Shown: positions 19,755 through 29,600 of the stretch, in pieces
Layout of the letters: the number at the start of each line of letters is the position of its first letter
Numbering within the stretch: position 1 is the first letter of the stretch
Origin: Paenibacillus polygoni
GTDB lineage: Bacteria; Bacillota; Bacilli; Paenibacillales; Paenibacillaceae
Assembly: GCF_030263935.1 (NCBI RefSeq)
Contig: NZ_CP127162.1
Coordinates: 22,501 to 86,500 of the forward strand
Direction: 5' to 3'
Length of the DNA: 64,000 bases
Notes under the pieces: model-generated
Seen by the model: the letters and a program-made list of their open reading frames with translations, nothing else
The model's database searches: none
Told to the model about the DNA's origin: nothing
Made by a program: the position numbers and the translations under genes

Positions 19755-19931
19755 ATGAGCCGCAGAAGACGCAGTGTAATGTCAGAGGAACTTAAGAATG
19801 AGCTTGCAAAAGACTTGGGGTTTTATGATACTGTTCAGCAGGAAGGCTGGGGAGGCATCAAGGCCAAAGACGCAGGTAATATGGTAAAGCGGGCCATTCA
19901 GCTCGCTGAACAGGCTGCGAGAAAGTCCTAG
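19755..19931 (+). CDS. sspF: alpha/beta-type small acid-soluble spore protein, SspF-like
   Basis: A 58-residue frame opening [20 protein letters not shown] behind AAGGAGG. It keeps the family pattern: the [31 protein letters not shown] block includes the germination-protease region, and the C-terminal helix [14 protein letters not shown] is the DNA-binding signature of alpha/beta SASPs. These proteins coat spore DNA. Short for the family (about 61-70 aa). It has a sigma-G promoter and its own terminator, and lies between veg and ispE exactly as B. subtilis sspF does. Confidence 0.93.
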   Translation: MSRRRRSVMSEELKNELAKDLGFYDTVQQEGWGGIKAKDAGNMVKRAIQLAEQAARKS

Positions 19932-19945
19932 AAGGAATATAGCAT

Positions 19946-19976
19946 GAGACTCCCTGAAAGATGGGGGTCTTTTCTC
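19946..19976 (+). terminator. intrinsic terminator after sspF
   Basis: AGACTCCC pairs with GGGGGTCT, followed by a T-rich tail. Confidence 0.85.
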
Positions 19977-20037
19977 TATATTTCATCCCTATCGTTTACT
20001 GAGCAGGCAGAAGTTATTCTAAGATCGACAGAATGAC

Positions 20038-20066
20038 TTGACAGCGTCATTTTGATATAATATGTT
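20038..20066 (+). promoter_or_regulatory. candidate sigma-A promoter of ispE
   Basis: TTGACA (20038-20043), 17 bp, TATGTT (20061-20066); 40 bp before the ispE start. Confidence 0.55.
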
Positions 20067-20105
20067 AAGTTGTCTTGAGGGAAAAGCTAAGGGTGGGTGA
20101 ACGCC

Positions 20106-20960
20106 TTGAAAATTTACGAAAAAGCTCCTGCAAAAATTAATTTAATGCTGGATGTATTACATAAAAGAAACGATGGGTATCATGAAGTTGAGATGATCAT
20201 GACAATGGTCGATCTTGCTGACCGAATCGAGATGGCGGAAATGCCTCGCGATACCATCATGATTTCAAGCCAGGCGGGATATATCCCTCTTGATGAGAAG
20301 AATTTAGCCTTTCAGGCTGCCAGACTAGTAAAAGAGCGATATAACGTCAAGAAAGGCGTCTATATTCATTTAGATAAAAAAATCCCAGTTGCTGCAGGAC
20401 TAGCAGGGGGAAGCAGTGATGCTGCTGCAACACTGCGAGGACTAAATAAACTCTGGGGTCTCGGTATTTCTGATGAAGAGCTTAGACTTCTAGGCGCAGA
20501 GCTTGGGTCTGATGTCCCTTTCTGTATAACAGGAGGAACCGCTCTTGCTACAGGAAGAGGAGAAAAACTCTCGATGATGCCAAATCCTCCTCAGTGCTGG
20601 GTTATCCTTGCGAAGCCGCCGATCAATGTATCAACGGCTGAGGTCTATGGACGTGTACGAAGCGACCGTATTACACATCATCCTTCGGCCAAAAGAATGG
20701 AAGAGGCTATTCGCAATCAGTCCTTCGCAGGGGTTTGCCAGGAACTTGGTAATGTTTTAGAAGATGTTACTTTAAAACTTCATCCTGAAGTAGGTCAATT
20801 GAAGGAGGCCATGCTGCGTCTTGGCGCCGATGGTGTATTGATGTCAGGCAGCGGACCTACCGTATTTGGACTAGTCTCCAAAGAATCGAAAGTACCGAGG
20901 ATTTACAACGGGCTGCGTGGCTTCTGTAAAGAAGTTTATGCGGTAAGATTACTAACTTAG
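20106..20960 (+). CDS. ispE: 4-diphosphocytidyl-2-C-methyl-D-erythritol kinase
   Basis: GHMP kinase of the MEP isoprenoid pathway. Start at TTG 20106 ([12 protein letters not shown]), 9 bases after AAGGGTGG; the in-frame GTG at 20097 sits on that site. 284 residues. Substrate-binding [10 protein letters not shown] (6-15), the GHMP glycine-rich loop [15 protein letters not shown] (about 96-110), and the C-terminal [10 protein letters not shown] (about 262-271). Followed by purR. Confidence 0.95.
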   Translation: MKIYEKAPAKINLMLDVLHKRNDGYHEVEMIMTMVDLADRIEMAEMPRDTIMISSQAGYIPLDEKNLAFQAARLVKERYNVKKGVYIHLDKKIPVAAGLAGGSSDAAATLRGLNKLWGLGISDEELRLLGAELGSDVPFCITGGTALATGRGEKLSMMPNPPQCWVILAKPPINVSTAEVYGRVRSDRITHHPSAKRMEEAIRNQSFAGVCQELGNVLEDVTLKLHPEVGQLKEAMLRLGADGVLMSGSGPTVFGLVSKESKVPRIYNGLRGFCKEVYAVRLLT

Positions 20961-21076
20961 AATAATTTTTTCCAAATATAGTGCTATTTTCATTTGTTGC
21001 ATTGTACAAATACGTACAAAATGATATATTTATTAGCAAATATTCGGATTTGGAAGTAGATCGTGAGGAATCGTCT

Positions 21077-21910
21077 GTGAAGAAATTGAAACGTAGTGCA
21101 CGTTTGGTTGAAATGACACAATACTTGCTCTCTAGACCACATACCTTAATCCCGCTTACTACTTTTGCGGAACGATATGGAGCTGCGAAGTCGTCTATAA
21201 GCGAAGATTTAGCTATCATTAAAGAAGTATTTGAAGAAGAGGGCATGGGAGATTTGCAAACTCTTGCAGGTGCTGCAGGAGGCGTGAAATTCATGCCGAA
21301 AATGTCTCAAGAACGGGCTTTCTCTTTTATTAAGCAGCTGTGCAGTAAGTTAGAACAGCCTGACCGGATTTTACCGGGCGGATATCTATACATGTCTGAT
21401 TTGCTGGGACAACCGTCGGTTGTCAATGAAATTGGTAAGATTCTTGCCACTGCTTTCTCGGGTCTTGAGATTGATGCCGTTATGACGGTAGAAACAAAGG
21501 GAATTCCTTTGGCTTATGCGGTAGGCTCTCAGTTGAATCTTCCTGTTGTTCTTGTTAGACGCGATCATCAGGTGACTGAAGGATCAGCTGTAAGCATTAA
21601 CTATGTATCAGGTTCTCATAAAAGCCTTCATACGATGTCTCTTTCGAGAAGAGCGCTGCCTGAAAAATCTCGTGTGCTTATTGTAGATGACTTTATGAAA
21701 GCAGGAGGAACGGTTCAGGGGATGATTGATCTCCTCGGTGAGTTTAATGCTGAAGTCGCAGGTGTAGGTGTATTGGTTGAATCAGGAACGGTAGATTCGG
21801 AGGAACGCCTGCTCCATGATTATATTTCCCTAGCCACGTTAACTGCTGTTGATGCAAAAACAAAGCAGATTACGGTGAAGCCTGGAAATTACTTTAATGC
21901 TCTTCAATAA
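21077..21910 (+). CDS. purR: purine operon repressor PurR
   Basis: Represses purine biosynthesis and transport genes and is relieved by PRPP. Start at GTG 21077 (MKKLKRSARLVEMTQYLL), 7 bases after a GTGAGGAA site, matching the family N-terminus; upstream residues show no homology. 277 residues: winged-helix domain (about 1-75, with AKSSISEDLAIIK as recognition region) and phosphoribosyltransferase-like domain with the PRPP loop VLIVDDFMKAGGTV (about 198-211). yabJ, next in B. subtilis, is missing here. Confidence 0.95.
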   Translation: MKKLKRSARLVEMTQYLLSRPHTLIPLTTFAERYGAAKSSISEDLAIIKEVFEEEGMGDLQTLAGAAGGVKFMPKMSQERAFSFIKQLCSKLEQPDRILPGGYLYMSDLLGQPSVVNEIGKILATAFSGLEIDAVMTVETKGIPLAYAVGSQLNLPVVLVRRDHQVTEGSAVSINYVSGSHKSLHTMSLSRRALPEKSRVLIVDDFMKAGGTVQGMIDLLGEFNAEVAGVGVLVESGTVDSEERLLHDYISLATLTAVDAKTKQITVKPGNYFNALQ

Positions 21911-21942
21911 TTTGCTGTTTTTTGGTGAGTTTACACTAATTT

Positions 21943-21949
21943 TGTCGAA
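21943..21949 (+). promoter_or_regulatory. Spo0A box upstream of spoVG
   Basis: TGTCGAA, perfect core match in TTTTGTCGAAAATG, 66 bp upstream of the sigma-H -35 element. Single copy, so chance cannot be excluded. Confidence 0.5.
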
Positions 21950-22014
21950 AATGTACTAAATCGGCTCAAACGCAAAAAAATTCCTGAAATTAGGACATTT
22001 TGTAGCAGTAAAAA

Positions 22015-22044
22015 GAAGGAAATCTTGCATGTTGTGTGGAATTA
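22015..22044 (+). promoter_or_regulatory. sigma-H promoter of spoVG
   Basis: GAAGGAAAT (22015-22023), 12 bp, GTGGAATTA (22036-22044): full match to RnAGGAwWW and RnnGAATww. B. subtilis spoVG is a classic sigma-H gene. Confidence 0.88.
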
Positions 22045-22082
22045 TTACACCAAGTTCCGATGGAAAAAGGTGGTGAACACAC

Positions 22083-22367
22083 ATGCAGATCACAGATGTC
22101 AGACTCCGCCGCGTTAATTCTGAGGGGAGAATGAAGGCAATAGCTTCGATTACTATTGATAATGAGTTTGTCGTTCATGACATTCGAGTTATTGACGGTA
22201 ACAATGGAATGTTCGTTGCTATGCCAAGTAAGCGGACTCCTGATGGAGAATTCCGTGACATCGCCCATCCGATTTCTTCAGGGACTCGCGAGAAGATTCA
22301 AGCTGCTGTATTGGCTGAATACGAGCGCGCCGCAACTGAAGAAGAGGTTATCGAAGAAGGCGCATAA
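22083..22367 (+). CDS. spoVG: septation/RNA-binding regulator SpoVG
   Basis: 94 residues: [27 protein letters not shown] at the N-terminus and [22 protein letters not shown] (about 42-63) are the SpoVG hallmarks. SpoVG binds RNA/DNA and affects septation and spore cortex formation. AAAGGTGGTGA before the ATG. Has its own sigma-H promoter and terminator. Confidence 0.97.
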   Translation: MQITDVRLRRVNSEGRMKAIASITIDNEFVVHDIRVIDGNNGMFVAMPSKRTPDGEFRDIAHPISSGTREKIQAAVLAEYERAATEEEVIEEGA

Positions 22368-22385
22368 TAACATTATTGGGGTTCG

Positions 22386-22427
22386 AAAGAAAAGAGAGTC
22401 ATTCTATGGCTCTCTTTTCTTTTTTTC
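22386..22427 (+). terminator. intrinsic terminator after spoVG
   Basis: AAAGAAAAGAGAG pairs with CTCTCTTTTCTTT and continues into a T run. Confidence 0.92.
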
Positions 22428-22599
22428 AATAATGAAGTATATTCTTTAATGAGTAAGATTGAGCGAAGTGGCATCCCTTCCTGAAGATAAGGATTAGGGT
22501 ATAATTGTTTGCGCCCAATTCACTGTTGAATAGTCCTGAGATCCTTTTTTGGAATTAGAGTGGATAACATTACAATTACAGCGTAGGAGGTCGGGATTG

Positions 22600-23997
22600 T
22601 TGAAAAGAATGGCTATTATTCTTGCCGCAGGGCAAGGAAAACGTATGAAGTCGAAGCTATATAAAGTACTCCATCCTGTATGTGGTAAACCGATGGTTGG
22701 TCATGTTTTGGATACAGTAGGAAAAGCTGGGGTAACACGTAATATTGTTGTTGTAGGACATGGTGCTGAAGCTGTAAAATCATATCTTGGTTCAGCTGCT
22801 GAATACGTACTACAGGAACAACAACTCGGTACAGGACATGCGGTTAAGATGGCAAAGGATATGCTTGGCAAAGAAGAAGGAACCACAATTGTCATCTGTG
22901 GAGATACTCCTTTGGTAACAAAAGAAACATTAGAAGGTTTGATGGAGCTCCATGAGTCTCGCGGAGCAGCGGCAACGGTGCTGACAGCACATATGGATAA
23001 TCCAGCTGGCTACGGCCGTGTGATTCGCAGCAACGAAGGATCTGTAACTAAAATTGTAGAACAGAAAGATTGCAGTCCGGAAGAAGATGCTGTACAAGAA
23101 ATCAATACAGGTACGTATTGTTTCGATAATGCTAAGCTGTTTGCAGCTTTGGATAAAGTAACAAATAATAATGCACAACAAGAATATTACCTTACTGATG
23201 TGATTGGTATTTTCCGTGAAGCGGGAGAAACCATTGAAGCATACATGACACATGATGCTGCAGAATCCATTGGTGTAAATGATCGTGTAGCTCTATCTGA
23301 GGCGGAAGGTTTCATGAGACAACGTCTTGTGCGCAAACATATGCTGAATGGAGTAACCATTATTGATCCTTCATCTACGTATATTGGCGCTGATGTTACG
23401 ATTGGTTCGGATACTGTTCTTTATCCAGGTACCATGCTTAAAGGTAACACAGTTATTGGTGAGGGTTCCGTCATTGGGCCAAATACCGATATTGAAGACA
23501 GTACAATTGGAGATAACGTCACCGTTAAACATTCTGTACTCAGTAAAGCAGAAGTGGGGAACGGTTCTTCCGTGGGTCCATTCGCATATTTACGCCCAGC
23601 ATCCAAACTTGGTGAAAATGTTAAGATCGGTGATTTTGTAGAGATCAAAAACGCGACCATTGATAATGGCTCAAAAGTTTCGCATTTGAGTTATGTTGGA
23701 GATGCTGCTGTCGGCAAGAATGTAAATATCGGCTGCGGAGCAATAACTGTGAACTACGATGGTTATAATAAGTCTGTTACAGAAATTGAAGATGACGCGT
23801 TTGTAGGAAGTAATGTGAATTTAATTGCACCTGTTAAAGTAGGCAAAGGCGCTTATGTCGTTGCAGGATCAACGATTACGCACTCTGTATCAGATAATGA
23901 CCTTGCTATTGCAAGAGTCCGTCAAGAAAATAAGCCGGGATACGCAGATAAGATTCGTGCTCGTGCCAAAGCTAAGAAAAACAACAAGAATTCATAA
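22600..23997 (+). CDS. glmU: bifunctional N-acetylglucosamine-1-phosphate uridyltransferase / glucosamine-1-phosphate acetyltransferase
   Basis: Makes UDP-GlcNAc for peptidoglycan and teichoic acid. Start at TTG 22600 ([18 protein letters not shown]), 9 bases after TAGGAGG; TTG 22597 is adjacent and possible. 465 residues. Pyrophosphorylase domain with [19 protein letters not shown] (8-26) and CGDTPL (about 103-108), then a left-handed beta-helix of hexapeptide repeats (about 255-430, [19 protein letters not shown] and so on) with acetyltransferase residues in the NYDGYNK region. prs follows, as in Bacillus. Confidence 0.97.
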   Translation: MKRMAIILAAGQGKRMKSKLYKVLHPVCGKPMVGHVLDTVGKAGVTRNIVVVGHGAEAVKSYLGSAAEYVLQEQQLGTGHAVKMAKDMLGKEEGTTIVICGDTPLVTKETLEGLMELHESRGAAATVLTAHMDNPAGYGRVIRSNEGSVTKIVEQKDCSPEEDAVQEINTGTYCFDNAKLFAALDKVTNNNAQQEYYLTDVIGIFREAGETIEAYMTHDAAESIGVNDRVALSEAEGFMRQRLVRKHMLNGVTIIDPSSTYIGADVTIGSDTVLYPGTMLKGNTVIGEGSVIGPNTDIEDSTIGDNVTVKHSVLSKAEVGNGSSVGPFAYLRPASKLGENVKIGDFVEIKNATIDNGSKVSHLSYVGDAAVGKNVNIGCGAITVNYDGYNKSVTEIEDDAFVGSNVNLIAPVKVGKGAYVVAGSTITHSVSDNDLAIARVRQENKPGYADKIRARAKAKKNNKNS

Positions 23998-24085
23998 TGA
24001 AATGCTGTTCTATACGAATAGCGCCGACTTTTATGAGCAGAACTAAAATCGATTCCAATGAACCAGCACGGAGGTTTTCTATTTT

Positions 24086-25039
24086 ATGACTTATTTTGAT
24101 TCCAAACTAAAAATATTTACTTGTAACTCTAACCCGAAACTCGCACATCAAATTGCCGACTACATCGGAATTCCAATGGGTGAGTCTCATACAACAAGCT
24201 TTAGCGATGGCGAGATTCAAGTAAAACTGTCAGAGAGTGTACGTGGCAGCCATGTGTATATCGTACAATCCACTTGCTTGCCAGTTAACGACAACTTGAT
24301 GGAAATGCTTGTTATGATTGATGCACTAAAGCGTGCTTCTGCTAAAACCATTAACGTAGTTATTCCGTATTATGGATATGCAAGACAAGACCGTAAAGCA
24401 CGTTCTAGAGATCCAATTACGGCTAAACTCGTAGCAAACTTGATTGAAAAAGCAGGAGCGACACGTGTTATTGCTATGGACCTGCATGCAATGCAGATTC
24501 AAGGATTTTTTGATATCCCTGTAGATCATATGCTTGCAGTTCCAATTATTGCACAATACTTCCGCTCCAAGCAGATCGAGAATCCGGTTGTTGTATCTCC
24601 GGACCATGGCGGCGTTGTACGCGCAAGAAAATTGGCTGATTTCCTAAATGCGCCGCTTGCTATTATTGACAAGCGCAGACCTGAACCGAATGTAAGTGAA
24701 GTGATGAATATCATCGGTAACATTGAAGGGAAAACAGCAATTCTAATTGATGATATTATCGATACAGCAGGTACGATTGTTCTTGGCGCGAATGCACTGA
24801 TGGAAGGCGGAGCGAAAGAAGTGTACGCTTGCTGTACTCATCCCGTTCTTTCCGGACCTGCTATGGAACGACTGGAGAACTCACCGCTTAAGGAAGTTGT
24901 AGTGACGGATACCATTCCGATTACTCATCCAAATCCAACGAATAAGCTGAATGTGCTTTCTGTAGCACCGCTACTAGGCGAAGCTATTATCCGGGTTCAT
25001 GAGGAATTGTCGATTAGTAAATTGTTCGAAATTGAATAG
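24086..25039 (+). CDS. prs: ribose-phosphate pyrophosphokinase
   Basis: Makes PRPP from ribose 5-phosphate and ATP. 317 residues, the standard length. Motifs: SDGEIQVKL (about 39-47), flexible loop [17 protein letters not shown] (about 97-113), [17 protein letters not shown] (about 132-148), and the PRPP-binding loop [13 protein letters not shown] (about 219-231). CACGGAGG precedes the ATG by a long spacer. Functionally linked to the PRPP-sensing PurR two genes upstream and HprT further on. Confidence 0.98.
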   Translation: MTYFDSKLKIFTCNSNPKLAHQIADYIGIPMGESHTTSFSDGEIQVKLSESVRGSHVYIVQSTCLPVNDNLMEMLVMIDALKRASAKTINVVIPYYGYARQDRKARSRDPITAKLVANLIEKAGATRVIAMDLHAMQIQGFFDIPVDHMLAVPIIAQYFRSKQIENPVVVSPDHGGVVRARKLADFLNAPLAIIDKRRPEPNVSEVMNIIGNIEGKTAILIDDIIDTAGTIVLGANALMEGGAKEVYACCTHPVLSGPAMERLENSPLKEVVVTDTIPITHPNPTNKLNVLSVAPLLGEAIIRVHEELSISKLFEIE

Positions 25040-25061
25040 TTCTGCATAGTTAACATGAAAG

Positions 25062-25099
25062 AGGGGTTACATTGTCTTGGATAAGACATTGTAACCCCT
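25062..25099. terminator. strong hairpin between convergent prs and the reverse-strand ORF
   Basis: GGGGTTACATTGTCTT and AAGACATTGTAACCCC form a 16-bp stem with one mismatch. No clear T tract on either side, so it may act as a bidirectional barrier or mRNA 3' stabiliser. Confidence 0.65.
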
Positions 25100-25118
25100 G
25101 TCGGCGTATGATCTGATT

Positions 25119-25319
25119 TTAGTACCCTGGCCTTGAAATAAAGTAGTGGCAGGCACGGTTAAATAAAACACTGCCCACTTCCACAAAATGTTCATCGTAA
25201 TGAGTGATGTAACCAATATCGATGTGTCTGTCTCGGTCATACACTTGTACCGGTATGGCCTGTTCCATATGATGCTGAAACTGGGACAGCTGCGTTAAAC
25301 GTTCTATATCGTGGCGCAT
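25119..25319 (-). CDS. small hypothetical protein (66 aa)
   Basis: Reads MRHDIERLTQLSQFQHHMEQ and continues to a central beta-rich block (IPVQVYDRDRHIDIGYITHY, then VEVGSVLFNRACHYFISRPG). A GAAAGGGTG ribosome-binding site stands about 9 bases upstream on the reverse strand and the frame fills the gap between prs and pth without overlapping either. The IGYI...FVEVG arrangement resembles a small SH3-like or Sm-like barrel, but I do not recognise the family. ctc occupies this interval in B. subtilis; this protein is unrelated and on the other strand. Confidence 0.65.
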   Translation of the reverse strand: MRHDIERLTQLSQFQHHMEQAIPVQVYDRDRHIDIGYITHYDEHFVEVGSVLFNRACHYFISRPGY

Positions 25320-25482
25320 AACCGGGTCACCCTTTCATTGGTTGCTATTACTCGCTTTCCGCTGTATACAATTGTTTTTATTGTAAAGTGAAAAAGACCG
25401 TAAGTCCACATCAGCGGATCTAGCGATGTCTTTTTTGATATTTTGTTCGTTACTCATCTATAAGAGGAAGGAGGAGCATATT

Positions 25483-26043
25483 ATGAAATGGATTGTAGGA
25501 CTTGGGAATCCAGGTTCTGAATATGCTAAGACAAGACATAATGTTGGATTTATGGCACTGGATGCCTTAGCAGAACGACATAACATATCTATTAATCAGA
25601 GCAAGTGTAAGGCGCTTATTGGAGAAGGAATGATCCAAGGAGAAAAAGCGGTTCTGATTAAGCCGATGACCTATATGAATCTTTCTGGAGAAACAGTCCG
25701 AGCTTATATGGATTATTATAAGGTTGCCCTGGAAGATTTAATTGTGGTCTACGATGATATGGATACAGAGGTTGGAAAAATACGACTTCGGTATCAAGGA
25801 AGCGCGGGCGGACATAATGGAATTAAATCCATCATCCAGCATACAGGTACTCAGCAGTTCAACCGAATACGCATGGGTATCTCAAGACCCGAACCAGGGC
25901 ATGCCATTGTTGATTATGTCCTTTCCAACTTTCCAAAGAAGGAAAAAGAGGCGCTGACTTCAATGATAGAGTCCACTTGTGATGCTTTGGAGTATGCAAT
26001 GAAGGAATCATTCGAGAGAACAATGGCTAAATTTAATGGCTAA
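25483..26043 (+). CDS. pth: peptidyl-tRNA hydrolase
   Basis: Releases tRNA from drop-off peptidyl-tRNA. Start at ATG 25483 (MKWIVGLGNPGSEYAKTRHN), behind AGGAAGGAGGAG; the upstream frame is non-coding. 186 residues, family length. Catalytic His20 in KTRHNVGF, Asn10 in GLGNPG, Asn68 in MTYMNLSG, and DDMD and GSAGGHNGIKS further on. Followed by fin. Confidence 0.97.
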   Translation: MKWIVGLGNPGSEYAKTRHNVGFMALDALAERHNISINQSKCKALIGEGMIQGEKAVLIKPMTYMNLSGETVRAYMDYYKVALEDLIVVYDDMDTEVGKIRLRYQGSAGGHNGIKSIIQHTGTQQFNRIRMGISRPEPGHAIVDYVLSNFPKKEKEALTSMIESTCDALEYAMKESFERTMAKFNG

Positions 26044-26082
26044 TTTTTAATTCTATTCTGATCGATGGGCTAAACTGGCAGT

Positions 26083-26120
26083 CTCCTGGAAAGACTAAAG
26101 ATATTAATCTCTTTCAGGAG
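26083..26120 (+). promoter_or_regulatory. hairpin sequestering the fin ribosome-binding site
   Basis: CTCCTGGAAAGA (26083-26094) pairs with TCTTTCAGGAG (26110-26120) with one bulge, burying most of the AGGAGG (26116-26121) that serves the fin ATG at 26129. No T tract follows, so it is not an obvious terminator. Confidence 0.6.
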
Positions 26121-26128
26121 GCATATCT

Positions 26129-26359
26129 ATGCAAATCCATTATGTCTGTCGTCATTGCCGCTCATCTATAGGAAGTATCGAGGCGGATCTAACGACAGAG
26201 GTCCGATTAGGTCTTCATTTCTTGACCCCTTCAGAGCGTCAAGATATAATTGCCTATAATTCAAAAGGCGAGCAGATTGTCAGTATTACCTGCAGCTATT
26301 GTACGGAAGCAATCATGGACCATCCAGAGCTTAGCCTCATTGCAAGTCCCTTGCAGTAA
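26129..26359 (+). CDS. fin: anti-sigma-F factor Fin
   Basis: Fin (YabK, DUF2757) binds RNA polymerase sigma-F and helps the switch to sigma-G in the forespore. 76 residues, the same as B. subtilis. Zinc-binding pairs CRHC (7-10) and CSYC (55-58) and the conserved core LGLHFLTPSERQDIIAYN (27-44). AGGAGG precedes the ATG but is folded into a hairpin. Between pth and mfd as in Bacillus. Confidence 0.94.
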   Translation: MQIHYVCRHCRSSIGSIEADLTTEVRLGLHFLTPSERQDIIAYNSKGEQIVSITCSYCTEAIMDHPELSLIASPLQ

Positions 26360-26618
26360 GCTTACGTTTATGAACATAAGATTCATTGAGCTTTATGGGA
26401 AGACTCATTCCATTCCCTCTAGCCTTGGCTGTAAGTGCTGAGGCTTTTTTTTCAGTTACAGAGCAGTAAATAAGCGGCATGTTCTGACTTTACCTATGGT
26501 AAGGCCAGATAAAAAAGATTATGATGAGATAACCAGTATCCAAAAGTTTACATTTACCATGCAGACTATCTTTTATAAATAGCAGATAGATTAGAAAGTG
26601 ATAAGAGAGGTGCCCCTT

Positions 26619-29600
26619 TTGCTACAAGCACTTATTGATGCCTATTCCAAAGATTCTGATTTTGAATCGATTGCATCCGGCGTTACGTCGGGAATGAAGG
26701 AGCAGTTGATCTCCGGTTTGACTGGGTCGGCTCGTCAAATCATGATAGCTGCCTTACACAAGCATCTAGATCGACCAATGCTCGTTGTGACCCATAATAT
26801 GTTTGCAGCGCAGAAAGTGGCAGATGATCTACAGGAAGCGCTTTCTGCAGATCAAGTCCTTTTATACCCTGCAAACGAGTTAATTGCTGCGGAGGCAGCT
26901 ATATCAAGTCCAGAAACCCTTGCACAGCGTATAGATGTTCTCCTCAAGTGTGCCAAAGGATTTCGTGGTATTGTCGTTATTCCTTTATCGGGAGCTCGCC
27001 GGTATTTACCTTCTCCTGAGATTATTGCAAATGCGGAAATTACATTACAGCAGGGCGGAACGCTTGAGCTGGATTCCTTCCTTCGCGGTATGGTGGAGCT
27101 GGGATATGAACGAGTTGAACGCGTAGAAACACAAGGAGAGATGAGCATCCGTGGAGGGATCATTGACTTCTTCCCTGTGACTTCTGGGCTTGCTTATCGT
27201 GTGGAATTATTTGATGATGAGATTGATTCGATACGTACCTTTGATCCGATAGATCAGCGTTCTATTGATAAGATTAATCAGGTTGTCATTACACCTTGCA
27301 AGGAATTAATTGCAAACGAAGCGAAAATGAAGCAAGCCGCAGATCGAGCGGCCATTTTGCTTGAAGAACAATTAGAAAAGACGACCGACCGGCAGGCGAA
27401 ACTTCGTCTACGCGATGAAATCCATCGTGAGATCGAACTGCTGCGTGAACATGTCTATTTTCCTGAAATATATAAATATGTAACAGAGTTATACCCTGAG
27501 AAACAAACTATCTATGACTTTATGCCCCAGGATACAGTCCTGATATTTGACGAGCCGGCCAGGCTTCTGGAAACGGGAAAACAACTTGAGCGGGATGAGT
27601 CCGAGTGGAGTATGCATTTGCTCCAAAATGGCAAAACGCTGCCACAGCTTACTCTTTCCCTTGATCATGAAGAAGTTTTATATAAACGTCCATTCCAGAC
27701 GTTATTTATTTCTGTTTTCCTAAGACAGGTTCCACATACATTACCTCAGAACATTCTGAACATGGTCAGCCGCAGTATGCAGGACTTCCATGGCCAAATG
27801 AATGTGCTAAAAGCGGAAATGGAGCGCTGGCAAAAAGCAGGCGTACAGGTCTTTATGCTGGCAAGCAGCGAAGAACGACTGGACCGAATGCGCCGTGTAT
27901 TACAGGATTACGATATACATGAACCGACCATGATGATCGGCAGCTTACAGAGTGGTTTTGAGATGCCTTCGATTCATTTAGCCGTCATTACGGAAGGCGA
28001 GATGTTCTCCCAAAAACAACGTAAAGTTCGCAAACCTATTCGTAATGTAGATAATGCAGAACGTATTAAGAGTTACAGTGAACTTAAGGTTGGGGATTAT
28101 GTTGTCCATCAGAACCACGGTATTGGTAAGTATATGGGGATCGGCACATTAGAAGTAGGTGGAATCCATAAGGATTACATGCATATTCTATATGCTGGCG
28201 GAGATAAGCTGTCTGTTCCTATTGAACAGATTGACCTCATCCAGAAGTATGTAGGATCAGAAGAGAAAGAACCAAAAATCTATAAACTTGGCGGCAATGA
28301 CTGGACACGTGTTAAAAATAAAGTTCGGAGTTCTGTTCAGGATATAGCGGATGATTTGATCAAACTGTATGCAGCTCGTCAATCTTCACCTGGTTATGCC
28401 TTTGAAAAAGATACGGCCGAACAGCAGGAATTTGAAGATTTATTCCCTTATGATGAAACAAGGGATCAGGAAAGAGCAATTGAAGAAATTAAAAAAGACA
28501 TGGAACAAAGTCGTCCTATGGATCGTTTATTATGCGGGGATGTAGGATACGGCAAAACCGAAGTAGCCATCCGAGCTGCATTCAAAGCAGCAATCGAAGG
28601 GAAACAGGTTGCAGTACTTGTTCCTACAACGATTCTTGCGCAGCAACATTATGAAACATTCCGTGAGCGTTTTTCTGGATATCCATTTAATGTGAGCGTT
28701 CTGAGCCGGTTCCGTTCTCGTAAGGAACAGAATGAGACGACGAAGGGAATCAAGGATGGAACTATTGATATTGTAATCGGTACGCATCGTTTATTATCTC
28801 AAGACCTTGTCTTTAAAGATCTGGGGCTGCTGATTGTGGATGAGGAACAACGTTTTGGGGTGACTCATAAAGAAAAGCTCAAGAAGCTGAAGACGAATGT
28901 GGACGTACTAACACTAACGGCAACACCAATTCCTCGAACCCTTCATATGTCTATGCTGGGTGTACGTGACTTATCAGTTATTGAGACGCCTCCAGAAAAC
29001 CGTTTCCCTGTGCAGACCTATGTTGTTGAGCACAGTCAGACTTTGGTTCGGGAAGCTATAGAGCGGGAACTGGCAAGAGGCGGGCAAGTGTACTACCTAT
29101 ATAACCGTGTTCAAGGAATTCAAGAGATGGCTGCGGAGATTTCAGATCTTGTCCCTGGCGCAAAAGTCGGTGTGGGGCATGGGCAGATGACAGAGTCCGA
29201 ACTTGAGAAGACGATTCTTGATTTTCTGGATGGAGAGTTTGACGTGCTTGTCAGCACCAGTATTATTGAAACAGGGGTTGATATCCCGAACGTCAATACA
29301 TTGATCGTACATGATGCTGATAAAATGGGACTTTCTCAGCTGTATCAGCTGCGCGGACGAGTTGGACGTTCCAACCGAATAGCGTATGCCTATTTTACGT
29401 ATCAAAGGGATAAAGTTCTGACAGAAGTAGCAGAAAAAAGGCTTCAATCCATCAAGGAGTTTACAGAGCTTGGCTCCGGTTTCAAAATTGCTATGCGGGA
29501 TCTAACGATTCGGGGAGCTGGAAACCTGCTTGGAGCAGAGCAGCACGGGTTTATCGCCTCAGTCGGTTTTGATCTCTACTCACAGATGCTCGCCGAAGAA

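Noticed and set aside
20038..20061. TTGACA with TATAAT 12 bp downstream before ispE
   Set aside because: Spacing is too short for sigma-A; the 17-bp pairing with TATGTT is preferred.
25391..25438. Possible terminator AAAAGAC...GTCTTTTTT before pth
   Set aside because: The complementary arms are short and the loop long, so it is not convincing as a hairpin.
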